This document shows positions 34,111 through 46,587 of a DNA stretch of 64,000 nucleotides, piece after piece (position 1 is the first letter of the stretch; the number at the start of each line of letters is the position of its first letter). The notes beneath the pieces are model-generated. The model was not told where the DNA came from. It saw only the letters and a list, made by a program, of their open reading frames with translations, and ran no database searches. A program made the position numbers and the translations under genes. The stretch spans positions 29,946,001-30,010,000 of the forward strand of contig CM114274.1 of the NCBI GenBank assembly GCA_050084515.1, in the 5' to 3' direction. This DNA is from Blasia pusilla. Lineage: Eukaryota > Marchantiophyta > Marchantiopsida > Blasiales.

Positions 34111-35799
34111 TCCCGAAGTTCCGAACGTCCATCAGGAGCTCCTCCAGGGAGATACAGATTATTAGCTACTCGATCCGCTTCTAAACTTTGCAGTGAACTG
34201 CAACCATATCAAACTTGCTCGAACTCAATTCCCCGGAACCTGCACCACCCGGAGACCGGACAAACTTTCCTTAGGGAGAACTAGTAAGGACCCTAAAGGG
34301 CCGTGCCAGGCACGGATCCCCGATTAATTATTCAGGTTTCAATGTCACTTTCCTTACCGGTCTGTATTATACTTCCCCAATTAACGGGACTAGAAATATT
34401 TTTGAAGGAGTAGAGACACATGTCAAACAGAAGAGCGACTAAAAACCCTGGATCTTCCAATTAGGCACTTGCTTTCCACAACTAGGTTCGCGTGGCCTCG
34501 CCCACGAGACGGAATTTAGTGTTCATTCGTGACGACACCAAGCCTATCTAATGGGAGGAGTGTAGTAAGTAATACTATATCCCGCTGCCCTTAGATACAC
34601 TCGTATTGAGTTCTCTTGTACGATAGGTTCTCCCATCCCTATCCTACTTTTTCTTTCGTACAAAATGTTACATCCCGACTTACAATCACTTAGTAGGCAA
34701 CCAATAGTTTTTCTCCCTCTTCCTTTCAACGACCGGAAGAAGTGGCAGTTCGGAACTCCGACGTACTTTAATTTAATTTACCAGTGAGAGCTATGAAAAC
34801 TAGTCGGTACGAAAGTCTGGAACCGAATCAAAAAATCAAGCCAGCCATGGGGTTGAGAGCCTGAGACACGATAACTCGAGTTCATTGTCACTTGTTACTT
34901 GACCGCAGGTTAGTCTCGTCTGCCTTATTCGGCCAAGCTAAAGAATGAACCGGCGACGGGCCGGGAACCACCGGTTCGTTACTCGGGGATGGAACAAGGG
35001 GCTGCCATTGCTGAATTGCCTGTCGCTGCGTCGCCTGTGGTAGGAGGAGATTCTGTCATTACAAGGGAGACCAGGGGCTGCCATTTTGGTTTGGCTGTTG
35101 CTATAGTAGCAGATACTAGTACACTGAATGGAAGGTTTTGAGCCCGGATCCGTTCCGGCATCCGTGCGTCATTACTGCGCAGTACTCGCTCGTTGAGACG
35201 GGTCCTGTAGACTATATTCGTTGGCAGTAGAGATACGAATACGGTAGTAGACTCGCTCTCTTGCTCAACGCAGTGACTCACAGTAGTGGTGGTGATTGGT
35301 TACAGCCACCGTACGACGCGATTGCTCTGCCCCCCCGCCACCACTCTGGCTGGCTGGCTCGCTACCTAGGGCACATGTATGTTGCACGATCCGGAATCGA
35401 ATGAAGAGGACGCGAGAGTACAGGAGAACGGCATGGAGCGATCGAGAGGTTTCTTGAGTGCGGGGCAGTGCAGGCCAGTCATGAAACTGATTCCGCTCGG
35501 GTTCTGTGGCGGCGGGTCGGCTCGTTGTTAGTTGCTGCAGAATCGATTGCCGATTTCCGAATAGCCCAAGAGATCATCATTCGGGGGCCTCCACATCCCG
35601 GTCCGAACCGCCATCTCATCCACCGTCGCTGTGATTTCTATCCCAACCGCTCCAAACGAATTACTCCCACAAGCTTGGCAACCAGGAGCGATTTATGATA
35701 CTCCCTCCCGCCCTTCGTTCATCATTCGTCCATGTTCACCACCACCGCAACGATCCGCTCCGTTTTTTCATCCCATCTACACGAACCGAGCGACAACTT

Positions 35800-35858
35800 C
35801 AAATGCCAGTCCTATGTACATTTGTACCATCAAATGCCAGTCCTACGTACATTTGTAC
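35800..35858. repeat. 28-bp direct duplication, period 31
   Basis: CAAATGCCAGTCCTATGTAC plus eight more bases at 35800-35827 recurs at 35831-35858 with one difference. Confidence 0.9.
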
Positions 35859-38570
35859 AAATATAATAAATCCATCGATTGCCGTATCCCATATTAAATC
35901 TCAACGTCTCCTCGGGAGGAAATCGTCCTAAAGCTGACCCACCGGGCCAACCATGGCCGGCCACGGGGAAGTCCCGATCGACTTGGACTAGACTTTCTTT
36001 CTTGCATCCATCCTAGTCATCCTCTCTCGCTTGAAATGGAGGCCGCAACTCGTCTTTCTTTCTCATTGTCCAAGGAACCCACGATGGGGCCGACGTCATT
36101 GAAATTGTTACCAAGGTGGCAGAAGAGATAGAGAGAGGAGGAGATTACCAAAAGCATGCTGGGTTCGCGGATTAAAAGTTTCGATTCTTTCGCTTACCCG
36201 CGCTTATGGAACGGGCTAACCCTTTAAGGGCTCAAATTTAAGACGGGGTTGCTCATGGGACATGTGTTGGGATTGTCAACTACATGGCATATTTATCCGG
36301 TCGTGAGGGAGTGGATTTCTACAGTTGGAGAAAGTTTCATTTATTTGTTTGGGATACTTTGCTCCACAGATATAGGCTTGTAGTAAGGGCAGATCTGAGA
36401 GATCTGATCTGTCTCTAATACTGAGGCAAGATCAACATAGTAGACAAAATGCTTGTAAAGGAAGATACCATGGAGAACGAGCGAGTGGGATGAGGAATAC
36501 CCGAGGACTACACTTTCCTTCTTCTATCTTTCCACCCATCTCCCATACCTAAGAACATGGGATACCATCAAGAAAGAACATGGGGTGTTGTTAGAATATC
36601 ATATCCCTACGAGATCTCCCATGTGAAAAGCAACATCTGGGTCTCCTTTCTGGTTCCCTACATCGCAACGTACATCGTATGGCCTTAACTAGTTTTGAGA
36701 CCAAAAGAGGGGGCAGCCATCAATCAATCGCCCAGTCCTTGCGAATTTTTCGCTTCCTAGCTAGGTAGTGTCGCTTCCATCCACAACCTCCAACCAGGCT
36801 CTTCATGAGGAGGTTTTAGTACCTGCGAATCACGGAATATCGTTGGCCTACATCGACAAGAAAGAAAAAAGTGCACGGGACAACCTGCAAAGTACCAGAC
36901 AATCCCAAGTTGGTGTTGTGTAAAGCACGATGTTATTTGGCTTGGCTCGTCGTAGCGTTGCTCCTAACCCCAACCGCCCAAGGGAGTGAATATAGCTCGG
37001 GCAAGATGGGCTCTCCATCCCATAGGCAAGTAAGTAACAAGGTCATGCTATGCCCAATGGCAAATCCGCCTGGGGGAGGGGCGCATGAGAGCCTAGAGGG
37101 AAAGAAGAGAATTTATTGTGCTGTTTTCCTCGAAATTGGTGAGAACATGATGCCAAAGTTAGCTTCCTTCAGTCGCGGTGGTTGCTAAATGGCGTGTCAG
37201 TTCCACGCCATTTTTATAGGGTTTCTCTTGCCTCCCAATATTTACCACCCGTATCTCAACAGTACGTTCACCGTACAAGACTTTTTGGCACATACCAGCC
37301 TCATTGGTGAAACCACGCTGCCCAGTGCCCACCCGTCTGCCCCCGCGCGCCCCCCGCTCCATCCCTCCCCAGAATTCGCAACGCATTACCGGCTGCGAAC
37401 AGACTATCCAACCGCAATCGTCTCCGGTCCGTCAGATGACTAGCAGAGAGAAGGAGCATCATCGCATTTCTCACCGGTGTCTTCACTACAATCTCACCCT
37501 CTATTCCCCCTTTCCCCTCGTCCCTCCCATTCGGCCTCGAGCTTCAACAACTACCTCCTCTCGGTCAGGTTCGATCATCGACGGTAGCGAGCCATGCGTC
37601 GCCATGTCTGACGGCTTTCATCATCCTTCACGCCGAGAACGATGCGCCGGATGTCACTGGGAGTCATGCGCATACTTTCAGAGTTGTGTGCACATGCATG
37701 CTCAAACTCCGAAGAATCAAAGCCGCTGCTCGCTATTTCCCGAGCCCCATGCACACTCGCTGCGCGCGTTGGAATTATATTACTACTATAATATGTGGGG
37801 ACCGCTCTACTGCGCCTGGCTCCGAACTATGTTTCACTTGTGCAGCGGGTCACGCAGAAAACTACCACTACAGCTGCTCTCAGACCGCGAGAATACTGAT
37901 ACAATCATCATTGGCGAAGTCCCTCTATCCCTCTTTGGGTGGGTCTGTGACACCATTTCTAAATCAGATTCGAACCCATCCGCAATTCGTGACGCCCAAC
38001 TTGCCAATATAATTAGTAATTAACCACCGAGCCAGACAGGTTAGGTTTCTAGGATAGTGTACTTTATGGGTACACGTACCGTCCTGAAGCCATGCAGTCA
38101 AGCCAGGATTCGACGTCGACGATCAGGAGAGAGCACAGGTGGTTCCTCTCCATTGTGTCAGTGACATACTGCGGAACCCACGTTCACGCCTCGCGCGCTC
38201 CCAAACCACATACTCGGTCTGTCTGTCTCCAGCAAAATTAACCACGGCTATTGTGAACCTCGGTCAGGCCAACAGTATTCCTTAACTTACCACGTTACAG
38301 CCCCAGTGCAGTAACACCAGCCGCCTTCCCGGTTGCTCGGCGGTCAAACCAGGGTTGACGTGTTCTGATCTGAACCCGTGAAAGGTGACTGGAACCACGT
38401 TCAAGTACGGTGCGAGCCAGTCTACTACAGCATCACCAATCCTACCTAGCTCCACTGCAGCCTTTGTCGGTTTCTTACCCAGAGGGCATGGTAAGCTTAC
38501 GCAACAAAGGGCCGGATAGGATAGCGAAAGCAAGGGAATAGTGCGTTGGGTCCTTCCGGAAGGGGGGCAG

Positions 38571-38600
38571 CAGCGCAGTGCAGCGCAGTGCAGCGCAGGA
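38571..38600. repeat. 10-bp tandem repeat, three units
   Basis: CAGCGCAGTG, CAGCGCAGTG, CAGCGCAGGA. Confidence 0.9.
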
Positions 38601-39900
38601 AGGGGAGAGGAGACAGCCATTGCCCGCTCTACCCTGCCTATCTATCCCTCTAGCGTAACTATGGCAGAGCGATTTGGACGGGAGTACGGAGCGACGGAGC
38701 GCACTCGCAGCGGTCGATGGGTTCGCTGCCTCAGTACTGCTTGAGTTCTTGAGTTCGCGGCCGTGGCGGATACTCACAGAATCGTGCAACAGCAGAGGCC
38801 TCTCCGACGGAGGCCGAACGCGCGCGCCAGTTTCTCGACGCAACGCGCTGAGGCATTAATGCCACACTGCGGACCAAGGACAGTAGAATCCCTACAAGTA
38901 GGGAGAAAGGCCGAAGGCTAAAAGGAGGAGAGAGTGGGGCTAAGGAAAAGGCGAGTAGGGACAGGTAGGGAAAAGAAGAGAGGAGGTTGGGCAGACAGCG
39001 CCGGACGGAAGAGGGACGGACAGGGCGTAAATGGTAGTTGCGTGGCAGTCCCCGACAGGGTTAAAGCATGTTGCATCTGACGGGAACCGGGATACCGGCC
39101 GTCCCCTCCGGGCTAGATTAGTTTAATTTCCAATTAAGGGCGTTACGAGGAGATGTTAATCATGTCTAATGGGCCACGGCTACAACTGTAAGGCAGTCAG
39201 TCAGGCCATTCCACCTCCTCCGAGTTATCATCCCCGCCACCCCGCCCGCACCACGGTGACATGGATGGGAACTGCACCGGCAGCACGTCAGTCCGTGCAT
39301 GCGCGCCGGACCGGGCGTCTGGACGGATGTCTGTCTATCGTCCACTGTCACGTACCGCCTGGCAAGCGGACGGATATACCCTGGTCAGCTGCCGGCAAGC
39401 CACTAGGAGGGACGGAGACCATGCCCTTCGCTCAGTGCTTCACGGAAGGCGCACACGGAGTACTCTTTCCAGCGTGAAGCGTCAGTTCTCTTCGTGCCCC
39501 TTCCCCGTCGCTCAGCAGACCGTTCCTTCCATCCTTCGGGTCGAGAAGATCATGCGAACGGCGGGACAAGAGCACATCACGTACATGATTCCCCACGGTT
39601 GTTTTCAATTGCCTCCGAAGGTACAGAATGAAAACGAACTCTTCATGCCGGCGAAAAAATGGATTTCCTTCGGCGTTCCGTCCGGACTCCCTTACCTCCA
39701 CCTCCACCTCCACCTGTTCGAAGTTCAAACTGGCCAACAATCTTTCTTTGAACGGCTGCCTGCTATCACATCTTCAGCCTATCAGAACAGATCGGTACGA
39801 CTCCGTAAAGGTCAAAATCCCTTGCCAGCAAAGTCAAACCACACGACAATACTACCGCGTAGTTTCTTGTGGTGCCATGGACCCGACCCATTCCTCACTA

Positions 39901-41178
39901 GTTCCTTTTTTTTTATTTCTAATTTCAAATACCCACAACCTATTGAAAAAGGATATACGAAACTTGTGCGATCTTACACAAAACAAAAGACGATGTGGGT
40001 TTACATGATTATTGGTATGTCAGGTATATTTGATTTTATAGGATACTCTTAGGTTAGTATGGTCATACGTGGATGCATATCATTAGGTTTGGTTGGATCA
40101 TTTTCTTTAAAAGATCATGGTAGGTTGCGACTTATTTCTATGGGTTAAAATTAATGTGGTTTGCGATTTCCAAAACCAGCCGGCAACCCCGTTAAAGGAA
40201 AAAAAATTTGCCTTCACCTCAATCTTGAAAATCCCAAGTCTCCCCCATTTAAACCCCTCCACGTTTCAAAAACCATTCATCTCCCACTTTTGGAAAAAGA
40301 AGCAACTATGACTCCCCATCATTTTGATAAAATCCTCCTTCCTTCCTAGGAAAAAAAATCTCTCCCTCATCCCCATGAGGATCTTTCTTCCATGGGTCTT
40401 TTCTCTTTACGTAAACATAAATTTTCCCACCTAAGCATGTTTTTAAATCACTTGTATTTAGAATAAAATTTTCTATCACATAAAAGTTTCATGAACTAGA
40501 ATTCGATCCGGAAGGGAATCAATCTCCCGTCCATTCCATGCCGTGTTTGACTAGTTCAACTTTCTCTTTTCGATTTCCTTCATGAAAATTTTCTCCATCC
40601 TATTTTAGAGGCTTTTCATGATCAAGTTTCCTTTACGAGTGAATAATATAAACAAGCTTGGTATGATAAACTTCATCTTCTTGATCATGTAGCTCCATCA
40701 AGTCATAACTTTTAATACCCTCCATTGCCTCTTTAAACTATGGGTGTGGAAAATATTCATCTATTCCTCATTCAACTCATGCATGTTTTACTTACAATCT
40801 AAACATATCTATTATAGGCGGGTCTCTTGTCCAACTATATAGATTGCACATAGCAAAACTTAATCCTTATAAAAAAACAAGTGAAATACCCTATTTTCCT
40901 AAGTTTTAAATATGATGGATCTATTTTAAATTCCAATGGTTCATCAATTGTATCACCTAAAGAAGGATAGAATGTGAAGGTCTAATTGGAACATATACTT
41001 TTATATGTAGACTTTGATCAACGAATTCTGAATTTCTTATTCATCTAAGAAAAAATCATTATATCTTTTCATAAATCTTGCAATTTTTGAGTCCAAACTT
41101 ATTAAATATGGAATATGATTTTCAAATAATACAATCAATCTTCTAATAAGAGCATTTTCCCTCTTCCAATGCAATGTC
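39901..41178. other. AT-rich region without a gene
   Basis: Abrupt change from GC-richer sequence near 39.9 kb. C/T-rich and A-rich runs, no coding signal on either strand. Likely the 3' flank or terminal repeat region of the gypsy remnant. Confidence 0.4.
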
Positions 41179-41349
41179 CAAGAACCTCTTGGGCATTCGT
41201 TGAATTGGCAAGTTTATGCTACCAAACCCTCTAATTTGATTCCAAGATAATTGCAATTTGACTCTTTGAGGGATAAGCACAATGCAGTGGAGCTACTCCA
41301 TAATGTAAATGCATTGTGCAAGATTCAATGAATGTCCAAGAGGTTCTTC
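41179..41349. repeat. Inverted repeat, 27-bp arms
   Basis: Arms 41179-41205 and 41323-41349 match at 24 of 27 positions when one is reverse-complemented (CAAGAGGTTCTT is shared); two of the three differences are C/T and would pair as G:U in RNA. Gap 117 bp. Confidence 0.75.
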
Positions 41350-41366
41350 AAGAGCATAAACTTGCT

Positions 41367-41684
41367 TCATTTCAATCCCTTAAACTTTGTTTGTAATCGA
41401 TAAATGACAGCTTCCTTTTCGAGTTTTCCGAGTGGATTTCTTAATCCTCTATTACAAATTGCTACATCTCTATAATCATTTGCTTCAAAGAGTATGAAAA
41501 ATAATCTTATGAGTCCAAGTGATATACGTGTGAATTTCTTGCAAGTCCACCCTCTCATAGAATTAACTTGCAATAATTGCCATATTGCATTCACCTTACC
41601 CCTCAAAGCATCATCCAGTAGACACAGTCTCCCTAATGAACCCTCCGGATAGTATGTCGTAACAACCTCTCCGAATAGTTGCAT
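41367..41684 (-). other. Unrecognised open frame at the 3' side of the gypsy remnant
   Basis: 105 codons (MQLFGEVVTTYYPEGSLGRL at the start). On the same strand as and following the gypsy integrase, so possibly the polyprotein tail; no chromodomain is evident. Confidence 0.25.
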
Positions 41685-41803
41685 ATCTCAATATATCCCG
41701 ATGTTGGGCAATCGCCAAGTACTCAAACGCCATGGGCATCACTCTCAGAAATAACTCAGCCCTCTGAGAACATGCTCACATCCATACATCAAGGTTCAAC
41801 AAC

Positions 41804-42340
41804 TCACCAACATCTCGATGAATGGCCGTAGGTTAATCCGGCTCTCGGCCATAAAGCAGCAAGTACAGTGAGAAAGACGCTAAGGATGTCTGCTTGGTGA
41901 ATCTCTACCCCATCGCCAAGCACGGCAACTAGAGGTCCCAATCTCCTATGTGACCTCTCCGCAAGCCATACTTGCATAATCCTCCCCGATAGTCCATCCG
42001 CCTCAGGATGATCTCGCGAAGTGGTGCGGTGATCAATCATCACCTGATCTCATAAGGCCTAAAACTCCCTACAAAAACTCCATACATTAGTTTTTCAACA
42101 CCTCAGCAAGTGCGCCTTAATGACTCAACACTCAATCTAGGAAGGCATACGCTACTCCCTTACCCGCTTTGTCATACAATGCAGCCAACTCTATCCACTT
42201 TGAGGAAGGGCTCGACCATCACCAATACAAAATGACTATGGCCAACCGTTAAAGATAAAGGTCCTACAAAATCCAAACTCCATCTTTAACCTAAACCCAT
42301 GATGGAAAGTGGATGCAACTGTGGACTTGGAGCATTGAAC
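41804..42340 (-). pseudogene. Ty3/gypsy integrase core remnant
   Basis: On the minus strand the fragments WSLDFVGPL (with the first catalytic Asp), a HFVLVMVEPFLKV segment and DHRTTSRDHPEADGLSGR are in the order of the integrase catalytic core, the last being the region of the catalytic Glu in family members. The frames are interrupted by stops (for example in the region 42044-42300). It follows RNase H and the zinc finger at 42418-42645, the gene order that defines Ty3/gypsy. Confidence 0.8.
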
Positions 42341-42417
42341 GATGTTGGGACCCGATCATACACCATGCACTTGGCAGCAAATTGTTGAACGTCAGTGTAC
42401 ATGCCTCATCACCAATA

Positions 42418-42645
42418 CTATATCAGGAGCAAGCCATATATCCGCTTCACTCCAAAATGAGCCAACTGCTCGTGGGCATGACCCACCAAACGTGCTCTCT
42501 CTGAAGGATGAGGCATTATAGGTAATCTACCATCCTCCCAAACTTGCAACACATGTGTCTCCTCCCATCGGAATCGTCTAGCTTGCTGTAGGATTTGATC
42601 CCGCTCTCTAGCATGTACTGTGCTCGTCCCAAGTCTATGCACCAC
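42418..42645 (-). pseudogene. Ty3/gypsy integrase zinc-binding (H2C2) region
   Basis: A 75-codon frame: VVHR-like opening (MVHRLGTSTVHARERDQILQ), then RLPIMPHPSERARLVGHAHE and QLAHFGVKRIYGLL. The H-x-x-x-H part of the HHCC finger is visible (GHAHEQLAHFG); the Cys pair falls beyond the frame end. It links RNase H to integrase. Confidence 0.75.
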
Positions 42646-43100
42646 CTGGAAATCATACTCCTACAACAAGAGAGCCCACCTTGCAAGCTTCCCTCTAACC
42701 TTGTCCGACTCCATCAACCACTTAAGTGGCTAGTGATTAGTAATAATGGTAAAGGGGTTGCCGAATAGAGAACACCTGAAATGCGCGACAGCCCATAATG
42801 CAGCCAAGCACTCACCCTCATTCGAGCTATATTTCACATTTGCACCTTTTTTGAGCGACTAGCATAAGCCACCACGAACTCTCTATCTTCATCGTCATGT
42901 TAGGTGAGCACGGTGTAAGCCCCCAATATGCTCAAATCTGTACGCAATTGGAAAGGGACGCCCCCTCATCAGTCTTCTCAATATGGTCGCGTGATCCACC
43001 TTGGTCAGCAAGATTAGCGACTTCACAATCGAATTGAAATCCTTGACTTATCATCGATAGAAGTTTGCTAATCCCATGAATGCACGAACTCGACTCACAT
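42646..43100 (-). pseudogene. Ty3/gypsy RNase H remnant
   Basis: Minus-strand fragments FVVAYASRSLKKGANVKYSS, then NEGECLAALWAVAHFRCSLF, PLKWLMESDKVRGKLARWAL are diagnostic for the gypsy RNase H, including the conserved E of the NEGECLAALWA motif. A stop replaces the residue before PLKWL, so this copy is inactive. Confidence 0.85.
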
Positions 43101-43252
43101 TCGTAGGGCATCGAATGCGTGAAATAGCCTCTACCTTCATCTGTTGCACACTAAGGCTCCTTGGGTATATCGCATGACCTAGGTACTCAAATCTGGTTAT
43201 AGAAGAACTTGCACTTGCATGGATGTAGCTTCAACCCCTGTAACTGAAATTG

Positions 43253-43711
43253 TCAAAATACCTCCTCCATATGTCTCTCATGCTCTTCAACTATGACGCT
43301 AAGGACTACGATGTCATCAATATAATATCTAGCAAAATCCAGACCTACCAAGATCCTATCTATGATCCTCTGAAACTCAGTCGGGGTGTTCTTTAACCCA
43401 AATGGTAAGAATCGCCACTGGTACAAGCAATCCTTTCCCTGAGGATCGATGCCCCAAAATGCCGTTACCTGCATGTCCTCCAATCTGATAGGCAGTTGAT
43501 GGTATCCGGATCGAAGATCTAACGAACTGAAGATCTTTGCATGTCCAATAGCATCAAAGATCTCCTCAAGGATGGGCATGGCATACCTATCGGACTTCGT
43601 CTGCCGATTGATAGGTCGATAATCTCCATACATCCACCTATCCGTCCAGTTGCCATGCACATCCTTGTTGGCGGGCATGACAATGGCAGATGCATACTCT
43701 CCGTGCGACAT
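43253..43711 (-). pseudogene. Ty3/gypsy reverse transcriptase remnant
   Basis: A 152-codon open frame. It shows YGDYRPINRQTKSDRYAMPI (the usual CVDYRALN-type motif with Tyr-Gly at the start), FSSLDLRSGYHQLPI, a FLPFGLKNTPTEFQRIIDRI segment and the YIDDIVV catalytic box (YxDD). This enzyme copies the element RNA. The frame is intact here, but neighbouring segments are broken and no start is visible. Confidence 0.9.
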
Positions 43712-44008
43712 CTCTAGTGGTCATCCTCCAACCAAGTCTTGGCTCATGTTGTAAATCAAAGCCCCCTCCATATCACTGTACTTGTAGGGTCGTGGGAAGA
43801 TCGGCGTGTTGCTGGATAACTCAATGCGGATCCTTGGATCCTTCAGCGTATCCAAATCATGCATGCTAAATGCAAGACAGCTCCTATAACTCCTAAGGAA
43901 CTTATGTATCTGGCCTCACTTTCCTCCTCTCAACGTAGGGCTCATTCTCTCTTTGCAAATCAATGACATCTTTCTCAACATCTCACACCAAGCTCTCCAT
44001 GGTGTACA

Positions 44009-44010
<2 letters not shown>
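43712..44010 (-). other. Probable protease/RT linker of the gypsy remnant
   Basis: No motif that I can recognise. Lies upstream of the reverse transcriptase on the minus strand; the (CT)n tract interrupts the element immediately beyond. Confidence 0.3.

Positions 44011-44101
<91 letters not shown>
44011..44101. repeat. (CT)n microsatellite, about 45 units
   Basis: Uninterrupted CT run on the plus strand next to the gypsy remnant. Confidence 0.98.
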
Positions 44102-44103
<2 letters not shown>

Positions 44104-45380
44104 GTCAAACCAAATCCACTCTCCTAATGTGAGGGTTGAGTTACACACACAAGGCAAAGATAACCATAGCTCCGCTACCTCATGCCAAGAGGTTCAACAA
44201 AGAGAGAATGAGCTCTCAAGCTCTCTCTGTCTTGGAGGTATACCCCCTTCCCTCTCCCAAGCCCTCTCCACGATCACCTATGCTCGTAGGTCATCTCCTT
44301 GGCTCTTAACCTATTGTAGCGGGTAAAGGGCCACTTCCCAAAGTAGAAAGTCAACTGTACCAAAAATTATAACTTGCCTAAAATAGTAAGTTCCTCAATA
44401 TGGCTCCAAATGAGCCAAAACGAAGGGGAAACCTGCTCTCGTAGGTTATCTGTGGCCTCAGCAGATCATCCTTGACCTCATGAGGCTGTCCTTCAGTATC
44501 CTTGAAGGCGCTCTCCTAGATCTCGCCGATCTATCCTAAAAGACGTGGCATAATTATAATTAATATCCAAATTATTATTCTAACAATACTCTTCTAATAT
44601 TTATGTTTCCTATTCATCACTTGCATATCCATTGTACGCATACACCCTTTCTCATACGTAGGAAATTTAAGATATAAATATATGTCGTATTTTTATGGCT
44701 TTAACCTCATAATTTCAACATTTTAAATCTTGGATAAGTGTACAGTTATCTCCAACCAACGGGCATAAATGGTCTTTTAGATGTAGGACCATAGATATAA
44801 TATCACTTAGATTCAAAAACTTCAAATCTTATTAGATCCATACCAAAGGCCTACATATGATCTTTTGGATGAATGCCTCTCGGAAGAGGTATTATTTTAT
44901 CTAAAAACGTTGTTTTGAATATTCCTTGGTGGAAATATATATCTCCTTGAGTCCTCAAGAAATTTATGATGTACTTTTCAAATTTAGATCAAAAGCATCG
45001 TGGGAAGGCAAGGATCAACATAGATACCAACAAATAATGAGAGTAATGTTGAGCAAACCTAATAGAAAGATGCTCGACTTACCTTGAATCCTAATGTATA
45101 TACAAGAGATGTGAATTGATAGAAGTAACACAAAGCTTTCTTGCAACACTTAAGAATGTTTCTCTAGGAAGTTACTTGCAACAAATATCATGGAAACTAG
45201 AGTTGGTAGGGGGGAATTAACTTTCATTCAATGAGAAAAAAATCATTGAAATTTAGTTTTTTACCACTTCAAATATAATAAGTATGTGCCAAAGTAGTCT
45301 ATACTATTAAGGCAAGACAATAGTACACTAATCTTGCACTAGAACTTGGTGAATTTGTATGCAATTTTGGTTTTTTTTAT
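44102..45380. other. AT-rich stretch without a gene
   Basis: No gene recognised on either strand. Two short open frames have no domain. Confidence 0.4.
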
Positions 45381-45397
45381 AGTCACATTCTCCCCCT
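45381..45397 (-). repeat. Polypurine tract of copia remnant 2
   Basis: On the minus strand, AAGGGGGAGAATGTGAC, the form of a copia polypurine tract and LTR junction. It is preceded by only a short non-coding interval from integrase, with no reverse transcriptase between. Confidence 0.55.
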
Positions 45398-45539
45398 TAA
45401 CACACAAGTTTAGAGCTAGAATAGGCTAAGATGGACCATACTACGACTTCCACTTGAGTCTCGCACGACTCCCCCCAAAGAAACTATGTTAAGATTTCCT
45501 ACGATATTGCTACTTGGGGTAGGAAAATTCCAACTACTC

Positions 45540-46300
45540 CTTAATCCTTAGCTCTGTCGTAGGGGACGAAAATGTGCCCCCAATTCACCAATCCCACAAA
45601 TGCCACGTCGCAAAAATAACATCGTAACTATTAATAAGTTTCTTGGAGGATGGAATGTAGCACTTATCTCCCATAGTTCCATCAACATAGCCAATGAAGA
45701 TACATCTTTGAGCTTAAGGATCTAATTTCTAACGTCTTCCGAGAAGAACATGAGCATAACAAATACAACCAAAGCCTTTAAGAAATAAAAAAAATCAAGT
45801 TTACTCCCTATAAAGATTTCGAATGGAGTCTTATCATGAACTCATGTTGTTGGAGTTCGGTTAATTAAGAAGATTGTGTACGCTACAACCTCTGCCTAAT
45901 GTACCTTAAGCATGTTCCTCTCATTCAACATAGGATGTGTCGCCTCAATAATATGTCAATTTTTCGTTCATCCACTCCATGTTATTGTCGAGCGTAACGA
46001 AAAATGACTCGTCTTTAGATGTCATTTTGACATAAGTAGTCATGAAAGTCTGTTAAAAGGTACTCTTCTCCTCTATCACAACGCAGTTTGAGAATGTGTT
46101 GTCCAATTTACTTCTTTACCAAAATTCTGAATCTCTGGAACAATGAGAATATTTCTAACTTGATTTCTAGAAAGTATACCCATATATACTAAGAGAAGTC
46201 ATCAATAAATAAAATAAAGTTTTGACAACCACTAAGATTATGTTGTGATGTTGTGTACACATCAATATGAATTAATTCCAATATCTTCGATCCTCTTTTA
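45540..46300 (-). pseudogene. Ty1/copia integrase remnant (copia 2)
   Basis: Minus-strand fragments: LELIHIDV, FILFIDDFS, YIWVYFLEIKLEIF, LRCDRGEEYL, then GYVDGTMGDKCYIPSSKKLI with NSYDVIF. The first two acidic residues of the DDE triad are seen in HIDV and CDRGEE. It follows the GAG-pre-integrase domain, so the order is copia. Stops are frequent. The region that should continue into reverse transcriptase ends instead at the polypurine tract. Confidence 0.8.
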
Positions 46301-46305
46301 CTTGC

Positions 46306-46587
46306 TTAGGAAATGGAAATCTTATTTTTTCCAAATTGACAAGTAGGGCATACCTCTAACACAATAGCATTCAATAATTTAGGAAGTTCTTTCACTATAT
46401 TAGATGATGAAAACCTCTGTAATCTTTGAAGATTTTTATGCCCAATTCTCTTATGCCACACATTGAGATATGTGACTTGTTGGCCGATTTGACCATACAT
46501 TATTATTTGAATATTTGGCATAGAAATATCTAATTTGAACATTCTGCCAAATCTTGTTCCTTTAGCTATCATTTTCGATTCATCCAT
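46306..46587 (-). pseudogene. Ty1/copia GAG-pre-integrase remnant (copia 2)
   Basis: A 93-codon frame: VWHKRIGHKNLQRLQRFSSS and CPTCQFGKNK, the HxxC-type zinc-binding motif that precedes integrase in copia elements, with residues spaced as expected. The N-terminal half (GTRFGRMFKLDIS) is also typical (protease/pre-integrase join). Confidence 0.85.

Larger units (their letters stand above)
34111..39900. other. GC-richer island, no recognisable gene
   Basis: Several long open frames (37304-38023 plus, 239 codons; 39261-40052 plus, 263 codons, which crosses the change to AT-rich DNA at 39.9 kb) lack known domains and show no coding-like composition. Smaller items are listed separately. Probably intergenic or decayed host DNA. 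Confidence 0.4.

Noticed and set aside
37304-38023. 239-codon plus-strand frame
   Set aside because: No domain or splice context; composition is that of a chance open frame in GC-rich DNA.
37965-38040. tRNA- or SINE-like box A (TGGCTCGGTGG) and box B (GGTTCGAATC) on the minus strand
   Set aside because: Box spacing fits only a class II tRNA, and the acceptor and T stems do not pair. I could not support a tRNA or SINE.
39261-40052. 263-codon plus-strand frame
   Set aside because: It crosses the change from GC-richer to AT-rich DNA at 39.9 kb, has no domain, and low-complexity runs; a chance frame.
43975-44157. Arg-Glu repeat protein on the minus strand
   Set aside because: Produced by translation of the (CT)n tract.
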